Position numbers and translations under genes: made by a program. Of a stretch of DNA of 64,000 nucleotides, positions 7,790 to 14,755 are shown in pieces (the stretch's first letter is position 1; every line of letters begins with the position of its first letter). The stretch lies in NCBI GenBank assembly GCA_965229335.1, contig OZ245874.1, positions 3,596,001-3,660,000 on the forward strand, read 5' to 3'. The notes beneath the pieces are model-generated. The model saw nothing but the letters and a program-made list of their open reading frames with translations, did no database searches and was not told the DNA's origin. The DNA is from JAFKFH01 sp017307375. Its GTDB lineage: Bacteria > Pseudomonadota > Alphaproteobacteria > Ferrovibrionales > Ferrovibrionaceae.

Positions 7790-8526
7790 ACCTATTCGCT
7801 GGATGGCCAGATCCTGGTGGGGTGGGCCAGCCGTTCTCTCGCCTGAGGCAACCGAACAAGCCGATCCCAGAAGTTGTCGCGGCTCTGACCGGCATCACCA
7901 ACGAGATGGTGGCGGGCCAGATCATCGATCCCGCCGAAGTCGCAAGCTTTGCAGCCTCCGCGGCCCTCATCGTTGCGCATAACGCCGGCTTCGACCGGAA
8001 GTTCGCTGAACGGTTCTGCGACGTCTTCATGCGCAAACCCTGGGCCTGCTCGATGTCGCAGGTCCCCTGGGCCGAGGAGGGTTTCGAGGGCACGAAGCTC
8101 GGTTACCTGCTGGCCGGCATCGGTCTGTTCTTCGACGGTCACCGGGCGACTGAAGATCGCTATGCCGCGCTCGAACTGCTGTCTCGGCCGCTGCCGCGCT
8201 CTGGCAAGCTGGCTTTCGCCAACCTGCTGGCTGCGGCGAGTCGCGACACCTATCGCGTGTGGGCCGACCGCGCGCCTTATGCGACGAAGGATATCCTGAA
8301 AGCCCGCGGCTATCGTTGGTATGACGGCGCGGCGGGCGGCCAGAAGGCTTGGTACTTCGACGTCCCCGAAGACCGGATCGACGCTGAGGTGTCCTTCCTA
8401 CGGTCGGAAATCTTCGGCGATGATCGCGATGTCGCCGTCGACATTATCACCGCTGTGCAGCGGTACTCGGACCGCGCCCTGCTGCGCCAGGTGGCGGCAG
8501 CGGGCCAGCCAGCCAACGACACCTAA
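7790..8526 (+). pseudogene. DnaQ-like 3'-5' exonuclease remnant, 5'-truncated and frameshifted
   Basis: The frame from about 7840 to 8526 encodes GITNEMVAGQIID, the Exo II segment IVAHNAGFDRKFAERF and the Exo III segment HRATEDRYAALELL of a DEDDh exonuclease, then an unrecognised C-terminal extension. The preceding strand (FTYSLDGQIL, about 7790-7820) is in another frame, showing a frameshift. The Exo I motif (DTETTG-like), which supplies two metal ligands, is not found in any frame upstream. The product would be inactive, so I treat the gene as a decayed relic. Confidence 0.7.
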
Positions 8527-8561
8527 CATGTGCGTTCCGTCTTGGCGCTGCCGCGGGCTCC

Positions 8562-9917
8562 TTACCAGTCATCAGGTGCGCCGGCTTGATCATCATCGGC
8601 CTGAGCCACCGGATCGTTGGTCCAGTTCTCAAACATCTCCGCGATCTGCTCACGATCCTCAGCGCTGAGCGATGGCTTCTTGAGTGATCGAAGGGTGTTA
8701 GATTTTCCTATCAAGCGCGAGGCGATATTGAGCTTCCGCCTTAGGGCTATCGATTCCAATAGGTTTTCGTATAAATCCTCTATCTCATCTCGATCACTGA
8801 AATCATATGGCAGCAGCACAGGCTCAAATCGGAAGAATATTCGCTCTAATTGAACGTCATTGTCTCTGATCTGGCCAACTCTCTGCTTCCATCTTTGCAG
8901 ACGTTCCGGCTCTGGCTTAACAAGCCCCCGTGCGAGGAGAGTCTTCTCAACCTCCGCTTCGGCTTTCATCATCGCATCCAGCTGTTCTGGGCCAGTGGCT
9001 GCGGAGAACGATGACTTGAAGTCATTAAAGGCGTCATCCTGGGCCAGTTCGTCCTGCGCGATGTCCCAGATCGCTTGCGGGCACCACCGGCCAAGCCAGG
9101 TGTCGACGGTGCAGTTCTTGATGAAGCCGGTCGGCAGTTGGCGGCTCTTGCCCCAAGGCAGGTTGTGGGCAAATGGGTTGCGGGTCGCCGTGGCCCGCTC
9201 GACCGTCAGGCCCAGTGCCGACAGCTCGGTATTGCCGCCAGCTTCTCGTGCCGCGGCGGATAGGTGGTATCGCACCGCAAGACGGGAGCGGAGCCCCTCT
9301 TTCCAATCGTGCAGGAAAATCCCGGACGCAAGCAGTGCGTATTTGAAGGCATATTCATCGGCAAGTTGTGCAAGCTTCGAAATGTCCTGCGCTTTCTCGG
9401 CAAGCTGGTCCCAGGCTGCAAAAAACAGCTTTAGATCGCCTTTTTTGGTGGATGTCATGGATAGTTCGACGTTCGATGCCGTTCCGGAAAGGCCGAGGCC
9501 TTGCCTCGTCGCATTGCCAGAACCGATCCAGAGCAGCCCATTCGCCACTCGGTCGTCCACCTGCTGAACGACGCAATAGGCCTTGGCATGGACCAGAGCG
9601 CCGGCTCGAACAGCGAGGAAATCGAAGCTGCAGTTTTGCCTCTCGCACCAATCCTTCAGCCTCTTCAAATCGGCCCGAGCCTCATTAGGCCGGCGCTTTC
9701 GGTAGATTTCCATCATTTCGAACATCAAGACGACGCTTGTAAGCCGGACCTCTTGCGAGATGACTTTGATCATGTGCTTTAGAGCACCGAAATCAACATA
9801 ACATGACAATATGCGTAATTCGTGTCGCCTCTGCTTTCTACGTTCGAGATCACCGAGGGAAGTGGTGATCTCATCGAGCAGATTTCTGCCGCTTTCAATG
9901 TGAAGATGGATCGACAT
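8562..9917 (-). CDS. PLD-like (single HKD motif) protein, possible nuclease or defence effector
   Basis: 451 residues. VHAKAYCVV followed 20-25 residues later by LWIGSGNATRQGLG forms one HxK...GSGN motif of the phospholipase D superfamily, whose bacterial members include endonucleases that work as dimers. The remaining 250 residues are charged, mostly helical and not recognised. ATG 9917 is chosen over 9968 because GGGGAGG lies five bases upstream. That ribosome binding site is inside a perfect 7-bp hairpin, implying translational control. Lower GC than flanking core genes fits the island setting. Defence is inferred from context only. Confidence 0.65.
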   Translation of the reverse strand: MSIHLHIESGRNLLDEITTSLGDLERRKQRRHELRILSCYVDFGALKHMIKVISQEVRLTSVVLMFEMMEIYRKRRPNEARADLKRLKDWCERQNCSFDFLAVRAGALVHAKAYCVVQQVDDRVANGLLWIGSGNATRQGLGLSGTASNVELSMTSTKKGDLKLFFAAWDQLAEKAQDISKLAQLADEYAFKYALLASGIFLHDWKEGLRSRLAVRYHLSAAAREAGGNTELSALGLTVERATATRNPFAHNLPWGKSRQLPTGFIKNCTVDTWLGRWCPQAIWDIAQDELAQDDAFNDFKSSFSAATGPEQLDAMMKAEAEVEKTLLARGLVKPEPERLQRWKQRVGQIRDNDVQLERIFFRFEPVLLPYDFSDRDEIEDLYENLLESIALRRKLNIASRLIGKSNTLRSLKKPSLSAEDREQIAEMFENWTNDPVAQADDDQAGAPDDW

Positions 9918-9922
9918 GATTT

Positions 9923-9942
9923 CCTCCCCTTTACAGGGGAGG
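9923..9942 (-). promoter_or_regulatory. Hairpin masking the ribosome binding site of the PLD-like gene
   Basis: On the transcribed strand CCTCCCC, a 6-nt loop TGTAAA and GGGGAGG form a perfect 7-bp hairpin. The right arm is the Shine-Dalgarno sequence, five bases before ATG 9917. Folding would block ribosome access until an antisense RNA, protein or temperature opens it. The symmetric CCTCCCC arm equals an anti-Shine-Dalgarno sequence, which makes chance a weaker explanation. Confidence 0.6.
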
Positions 9943-9991
9943 CTAACCTCACCACCTAAGGATGTCATCCAGGATTGAACGCCCGTGCCGT

Positions 9992-10276
9992 TCAGGCATT
10001 GAGATCAGGCGCATATTCCGCAGCGATCCTCTCCAGGATGACGCGGCATTGGGCCAGCCGACTCTGTATCCGGTTCGCCACGTAGGTCCGGTCGTTCGTC
10101 TGGCTGATCGTGGCCTGAGGCATGAGTCGGACGATCCTGCCAAAGGCCGGATTGAAAATCCGGATCAGCCAGCCGATCTCTGCATGAAGCTGCGCCGCCC
10201 CATCATGCCTGCCCTCGCCCTCCAGGATTACCTGGGCAACCTTGGCTGCGTTGTTGCGGACGGAGATCGAACTATT
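9992..10276 (-). pseudogene. Protein-like fragment without a start codon
   Basis: A leftward frame ends in TGA at 9992-9994 and stays open to about 10276. It has the look of real coding sequence (AAKVAQVILEGEGRHDGAAQ, then GWLIRIFNPAFGRIVRLMPQ and a helical end). No ATG, GTG or TTG occurs before an internal methionine, and an in-frame TGA lies at 10277-10279, so it is probably the 3' end of a truncated gene. I do not recognise the family. Confidence 0.4.
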
Positions 10277-10472
10277 TCAGGTCTGCCCTCTGGGCCTGCG
10301 GGCTGAACCTGCATCGATCGCCGGCATCGACCTACATGGCGAGAACGGCAGTTTGAGCCGGCACGACCACATGCTGTTGCTAGATGCCCTCGAAGCCGCC
10401 CTGGCCGAAACGGCTGCCGATCCGTCATCCTGGCCTAAGCCGGCGTTGGCCCACTATTCCCATACGCCTTAA
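10242..10472 (+). CDS. Doubtful small ORF in the island
   Basis: A 76-residue frame from TTG 10242. The second half (LSRHDHMLLLDALEAALAET) has amphipathic periodicity and codon use like real protein, but there is no ribosome binding site. It overlaps both the fragment at 9992-10276 and the end of the membrane-protein gene on the other strand. It may be another gene remnant. Unrecognised. Confidence 0.2.
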   Translation: MAALLRTEIELFQVCPLGLRAEPASIAGIDLHGENGSLSRHDHMLLLDALEAALAETAADPSSWPKPALAHYSHTP

Positions 10473-11124
10473 GTTCGGCGATCACCGCTGTCAGGTCGCG
10501 TTCTGCGACGGTGATTTCGGTGAAGATCGGTTCGCGCCCCTGAACGTAGACCAGGGCGTCGGCATCGTCCGTGAACCTGGTCGACTTCAGCAAGTCCGCA
10601 TCAACAAATTCCGGCTTTCGCGACGGCGGATGAACTCCTTGCATCGGTACCTTGCGGCCGATGATGTCAGCATAGTACGCCAAAATACGGCCTTGGCCGA
10701 TGTCCGATTCCGCATGCTGGGCGACCATGCCGCCGCGGGTTTCCTCGTAAGCGATCCGCGCTGCATCGTTCATCGCAAGGCGCTTCTCGGGAATTTGCTC
10801 CTCGGGCACCTGCTTTTCAGGCACCTGCTTCGCAGCTGGCTTGGTCCACAGCTTCTGGACGTGGCCACGTAGCCAGTCCAGCAGCACCATCAACACCAAG
10901 CCGACAACGCCGGAGACGACCAAGAGGGCGAGTTCCACGTTATCGGGCGTCACGTACCTGATGGCGGTGTCTACCAGCCAGACTGCCGGCTCCCAGCCAA
11001 GCCGTCGGCATGCTTCGAGAAAGACCCGGAAAGCGATGCCGCCAGCTATGCCGCCCAACATCTTCCTCGTCACCCACCAGGGGACAGAGTGCCACCAAGC
11101 CGGTTTAACCTGCTGATCAGCCAT
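10435..11124 (-). CDS. Membrane protein coupled to the XRE regulator, unknown function
   Basis: 229 residues. Two hydrophobic segments are visible (about 24-45 with GGIAGGIAFRVFL, and about 65-90 with VVSGVVGLVLMVLL). They are followed by a short Lys/Glu/Pro repeat (QVPEKQVPEEQIPEK, about residues 103-117) and a soluble C-terminal domain of about 110 residues that I do not recognise. ATG 11124 overlaps the last eight bases of the upstream HTH gene, so the two are translationally coupled. The pairing resembles regulator/effector pairs on islands, but no effector motif is evident. Confidence 0.6.
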   Translation of the reverse strand: MADQQVKPAWWHSVPWWVTRKMLGGIAGGIAFRVFLEACRRLGWEPAVWLVDTAIRYVTPDNVELALLVVSGVVGLVLMVLLDWLRGHVQKLWTKPAAKQVPEKQVPEEQIPEKRLAMNDAARIAYEETRGGMVAQHAESDIGQGRILAYYADIIGRKVPMQGVHPPSRKPEFVDADLLKSTRFTDDADALVYVQGREPIFTEITVAERDLTAVIAELKAYGNSGPTPA

Positions 11125-11650
11125 TGCGCATCGCCCAGTCCGGACCAGCCTTCTTGATCGCCGCAGCGATGCAGGCCACGGCATCTTCAATCAGCGGCCG
11201 GTCACGCTCCGGGTCCGGCTCCATGTCCGTGCGGCTGTAGGACGACAGCGAGAAACTGCCCGTCTGCAACACGTAGAACGACACCGTCATCTCGCCCAGC
11301 ACCGCACCACGCCCCTTGAGGTCGACCTTCCACGGCGCGACCGGGCCGCCTCGGGCTTCGACCTTCCTCAAGGTCGCGTCCAGGTCGATCGTATGCTGGC
11401 GATGCAGCTTGGCCTGCTGCGCGAAGTCTTCCTCGGTCATGAAGCGGTGTTCGTTCTGGCGCCAGGCCAGACCCTGGGCATCCAACCGCCGCCATGCCCG
11501 GATCGCCTGCTCGGCAGGACCAGGAACCGGCACCTTGCCAGACAGCCAGCGCTGCATCGTCTTCAGGTCAACGGACAACTGCTCGGCCGCCGTCTTGGGG
11601 GTTAGGCCGAGGGCTTCCAGGTTCGACTCGAGTTCGGTGTTCGTCATCAT
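11117..11650 (-). CDS. XRE-family helix-turn-helix protein with unknown C-terminal domain
   Basis: 177 residues. Residues 6-52 form a Cro/CI-type helix-turn-helix (LEALGLTPKTAAEQLSVDLK, then TMQRWLSGKVPVP). From about residue 90 there is a separate beta-rich domain (VDLKGRGAVLGEMTVSFYVL) that I cannot assign. The second codon is also ATG. The gene overlaps the membrane-protein gene by eight bases. It probably regulates its own operon; the AT-rich stretch at 11650-11740 would hold the promoter. Confidence 0.7.
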   Translation of the reverse strand: MMTNTELESNLEALGLTPKTAAEQLSVDLKTMQRWLSGKVPVPGPAEQAIRAWRRLDAQGLAWRQNEHRFMTEEDFAQQAKLHRQHTIDLDATLRKVEARGGPVAPWKVDLKGRGAVLGEMTVSFYVLQTGSFSLSSYSRTDMEPDPERDRPLIEDAVACIAAAIKKAGPDWAMRNG

Positions 11651-11739
11651 GGTTTGACATGATCACCCGTATCGCCTGCCTGTAAATAGACTTTTTGGTA
11701 ATTTTTTCCGGACATTATGTCCAGCGCTGGTGGTGGATG

Positions 11740-12459
11740 CTACCGCCTGATCTCCGAAAATAGGATCTTCAGCGCCGCAATCACCCGCTCGTAGCGATGC
11801 GACGTTTCTGAACCATCCAGTATTCGGCGCAGGAGCCTCAGGTAGGCCTCGGCCCTGGACAATTCCGCGTCCGTTTCATCCTCTGTGATCGAGGAAGGCG
11901 CCGAAGACGCCCTGCCATCTTTCCCCACCCGTACATACAGCGCATCCTGCTTCTTGCGGTCGCGCCTGCCCTCGGCCACGGCCAGGGCGTGCCGGTCGTA
12001 ATTCGGGTCCTCGCCCCAGACCCAGTTGTTGCGATACCAACGGCTGACCTTTTCGTAGACGAGCAGTTCGATCGCGCTGCCGATGTCGTTCGGCATCAAA
12101 GGGGCGGCATCCGCATCCCGCTTCACCTCGGCCTTCAGTTCGTCGATCGTTTCCCAGCGCAGCAGCACGTAGTCGAGGATCAGGCCGACCAGTTGCTTGC
12201 AGCGATGATCGTTCATCGCTTTGAGCATGACCCGATCGAAGGGCGCGATGTCCTGTTCGATCAGGTGGAGCAGGAATGCCTTCGCAACCTCTTCCTGAGC
12301 TATCATCGCCAGGAAGTAGCGCGTGGACGAAGGCTGACGGAATTCCAGGTCGTAGGTCTCTTCGATCAGACGGCCTGCATTCTCGATGCAGGCATCAATC
12401 GTCTGGAGCAGAACCTTGGCCGTGGGCTTCTTCAACGGCTTCGGCTCGTTCCTGGTCAT
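11740..12459 (-). CDS. AbiV-like abortive-infection family protein (HEPN-like)
   Basis: 239 residues, all-helical. IENAGRLIEETYDLEF followed by RYFLAMIAQEEVAKAFLLHL fits the pattern of AbiV and related HEPN-type proteins (an N-A-x-x-L helix, then a helix with an EE-x-x-K/A core), and NDHRCKQ follows. AbiV from lactococci blocks phage translation, but this is a distant match and function is inferred. No RxxxxH ribonuclease motif is obvious. ATG 12459 is chosen for its GGGGG upstream. It is the outermost gene of the island. Confidence 0.5.
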   Translation of the reverse strand: MTRNEPKPLKKPTAKVLLQTIDACIENAGRLIEETYDLEFRQPSSTRYFLAMIAQEEVAKAFLLHLIEQDIAPFDRVMLKAMNDHRCKQLVGLILDYVLLRWETIDELKAEVKRDADAAPLMPNDIGSAIELLVYEKVSRWYRNNWVWGEDPNYDRHALAVAEGRRDRKKQDALYVRVGKDGRASSAPSSITEDETDAELSRAEAYLRLLRRILDGSETSHRYERVIAALKILFSEIRR

Positions 12460-13084
12460 GGTCTGCCCCCAAAGCATGCTGAGGCATCATAGATCACGTC
12501 ATAGCGACAGGTCTGCCGGACGCCTGCCGCCACCTCTCCTGGGTGGTCTCGCCGATTCCATCGCCGATGTCTGAATTAGCTCTCCAGAAGGTCTCCCGGA
12601 TGCCCCGGAAAATGTACCGATTCCTGTACCGGCCAGCCGGCTTGACATCATGATAAGTCATTGATTTCGCTTTATATTCTGGCGGATCCGTCTAATCCAG
12701 CCGGGGTCGCCACGAAATCAAAGATTTAGAGAAGATTCCTGATCCAATCGCGGGCGCTCCCGAGGTACGGGATGTCGGCGGGATTTCTTCCAGTTTGTGA
12801 ATGCAACAGCAGCTTTGGCGCTCACAAGTTACGGCCGGATGTCGACAGGTGACGCGGCCAGCAACGCGAATTGGCCCGGTTTTCATGTGTCAGGCTGACC
12901 GCAAACTCCGCGGCGGCAGCCGATCCTGCGTTTCGCCCCGGCGGAAGCGGAAATTCTTGCAGGTCCGCTGAAGGCGAGAATACGTAGAACCGCAAGGGAC
13001 GACAATTGAGGTGCCTTTGTCCTTTGGCGCCTGCGCCTCTGCGTGATCCCGGCAATGTTTCCGATGTGACGGGAGCTCCCCGAA
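12460..13084. other. Gene-free region carrying the right end of the island
   Basis: 625 bases with no convincing gene. The part before 12693 is AT-richer and contains TTGACATCATGATAAGTCAT with nearby AT-rich bases, possibly an old promoter. The attR repeat sits at 12694-12712. The rest, up to the methyltransferase stop, returns to core composition and shows nothing I can name. Confidence 0.45.
12694..12712 (+). repeat. Right attachment site (attR) of the tRNA-Arg island
   Basis: Exact 19-base copy of the 3' end of tRNA-Arg (identical to 6849-6867) with no tRNA body upstream. The next bases (CGAAATCAAAG) partly match those after the intact tRNA, consistent with a longer imperfect core. Confidence 0.9.
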
Positions 13085-14203
13085 TCAGCCCAGCGCCGCG
13101 GTCTGGAACAGCGTCACCCGCAAGCCGCCGTGGGAAACCGGGGCGGCGGTCTTGCCGAACGGCAGGCCGGTCGCGCGGGCCAGCGCCGCGTCGTTGGTGA
13201 TCAGCCCGACCCGCCAGCCGGCGAAACGGCTGATCAGCGTCTGGCCGAGCGCGCGATAGAGCGGCTGGAGCTGCTTGCGGTCGCCCAGCCGGCCGCCATA
13301 GGGCGGGTTGACGATGACGAGACCGGGCGGACCGTCGGGCCGTTGCAGGTCGCTGATCGCATGCTGGCCGAAGTCGGTGATGGCGCCGACGCCGGCCCGG
13401 TCGGCATTGGCCCGGGCCATCGCTATCGCGCCGGCATCGCGGTCGCGGCCATGGAAGCGGAAGGCCGGTGCCGGGCGCGCGGGGCCGGCCTGGCGCAGCT
13501 GCTGCCAGGCGGCGTCGTCGAAGGTCGCCAGTTGCTCGAAGGCGAACCGGCGGGTGCGGCCGGGGGCGAGCCCGGCGGCGATCTCGGCGGCCTCGATCAC
13601 GAAGGTGCCGGAGCCGCACATCGGGTCGAGCACCGGCTCGCTGCCGGCGTAGCCGCATTGCCGCAGGAACAGCGAGGCCAGGCTTTCGCGCATCGGCGCG
13701 CGGTTTACCGCTTCCTTGTGCCCGCGCTTGTGCAGCGGTTCGCCCGAGGTGTCGATGCTGAGCGTGCAGAGATCGTCCTCGATCCGCGCCTTGATGCAGA
13801 CCTCGGCCTCGGCATCCGGCCGGGCACCGAGTTCGTCGGCGATCGCCCGCTCGATCCGCTGGGCCGCCGCGCCCGAATGATAGATGCGCGAGTTGCGGCA
13901 GGTCGCCTCGACCCGGAAGGGGGCGTCCCGGCGCAGGAAGTCGGCCCAGGGCAGGCGCCGCGCGCGCTTGTCGAGCTGGGCCAGATGCGGGCTGCGGAAG
14001 GCGCCGATCCGGGCCAGCACATGGCTGGCCCCGCGAATCTCGAGATTGGCACGCCAGACCGCGGGCCAGCCGCCGCGGAAGGTCACCCCGCCCGGTACGG
14101 CGGCCGCACCGGCAAAGCCGCGCTCGGCCGCTTCGGCGCACAAGATGTCCTCCAGGCCGGGCACCGCGGCCAGGAAGATCTCGAAATCGGCATCGCTGGT
14201 CAT
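13085..14203 (-). CDS. THUMP-domain class I methyltransferase, RlmL-like (23S rRNA m2G)
   Basis: 372 residues. The N-terminal half matches the THUMP/ferredoxin-like module (FLAAVPGLEDILCAEAAERG to LCTLSIDTSGEPLHKRGHK). The C-terminal half is a Rossmann methyltransferase with LDPMCGSGTFVIEAA and the N6/N2-amine motif VNPPYGGRL. This is the RlmL part of the E. coli RlmKL fusion, which makes m2G2445 in 23S rRNA; the RlmK half is absent, as in many bacteria. The N-terminus begins at ATG 14203. No operon partner. Confidence 0.88.
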   Translation of the reverse strand: MTSDADFEIFLAAVPGLEDILCAEAAERGFAGAAAVPGGVTFRGGWPAVWRANLEIRGASHVLARIGAFRSPHLAQLDKRARRLPWADFLRRDAPFRVEATCRNSRIYHSGAAAQRIERAIADELGARPDAEAEVCIKARIEDDLCTLSIDTSGEPLHKRGHKEAVNRAPMRESLASLFLRQCGYAGSEPVLDPMCGSGTFVIEAAEIAAGLAPGRTRRFAFEQLATFDDAAWQQLRQAGPARPAPAFRFHGRDRDAGAIAMARANADRAGVGAITDFGQHAISDLQRPDGPPGLVIVNPPYGGRLGDRKQLQPLYRALGQTLISRFAGWRVGLITNDAALARATGLPFGKTAAPVSHGGLRVTLFQTAALG

Positions 14204-14345
14204 GCCGCCTGCATATCGGGAAGCGGGCCCGGCAGCGATATCTTTTTCGCCGACGGTGTGTTCACCCGAAGCGGCCGCTTCCGGTTTGCGCGCAAGATTT
14301 CGCCCGCTGGACCGTTATTCCGCTGGATGTTCGCGAGGAAAGGTC

Positions 14346-14591
14346 ATGGCCGAGTTTCGTGCCGTCTCGACGCTGGTCGAGCTGATGATGCTGGACGACG
14401 ACGACGTCGCGGCCGGCTACAGCGCCGGGCTGGACGGCGCGCCGCCGCCGGCGAGCGACCGCAGCAAGGGCTACTGGCACGGCTGGCGCAATGGCCTGGT
14501 CGACAGCGGGCGCCGTCCTGCCGACGCCGCCCAGCTGGCCTTGTCGATGGCAGTCGAACGGGCAGGCGGATTGCCGTTACCGATGCATTGA
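14346..14591 (+). CDS. Small conserved protein with ribosome-modulation-factor-like motif
   Basis: 81 residues. The core AGYSAGLDGAPPP ... KGYWHGWRNGLVDSG follows the pattern of ribosome modulation factor (GY-x-x-G ... W-x-x-GWR). RMF dimerises 70S ribosomes in stationary phase, but this protein has an acidic N-terminus (MLDDDDV) instead of RMF's basic one, so the likeness may be only structural. ATG 14346 has GAGGAAAG upstream. Alphaproteobacterial proteins of this kind are usually called hypothetical. Confidence 0.6.
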   Translation: MAEFRAVSTLVELMMLDDDDVAAGYSAGLDGAPPPASDRSKGYWHGWRNGLVDSGRRPADAAQLALSMAVERAGGLPLPMH

Positions 14592-14755
14592 CCGGAATTA
14601 TTCCCCTTGCGCGAAACGAAATGTCGGGAGCTGCATAAAAAATAGTTCATTCGTGACCGGATTGTACTTTTGTATGCTGCGTAGTTTACTACCGGCGGCC
14701 GGCCCAGCCGGCCGTTCCGCATCCTGACTGCGCAGCAAATCGGAGAATCCGGCTG

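Larger units (their letters stand above)
6868..12712. mobile_element. Genomic island in tRNA-Arg, no integrase found
   Basis: 5.8 kb between the two 19-bp repeats. It differs from its surroundings by lower coding density, AT-rich gaps, gene remnants and genes of unknown or defence-like type. Contents: an excisionase-like HTH protein, a small ORF, a truncated exonuclease, a PLD-like protein, fragments near 10 kb, an XRE/membrane-protein pair and an AbiV-like protein. I found no tyrosine recombinase frame on either strand, so the element is either decayed or moved in trans. Confidence 0.82.
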
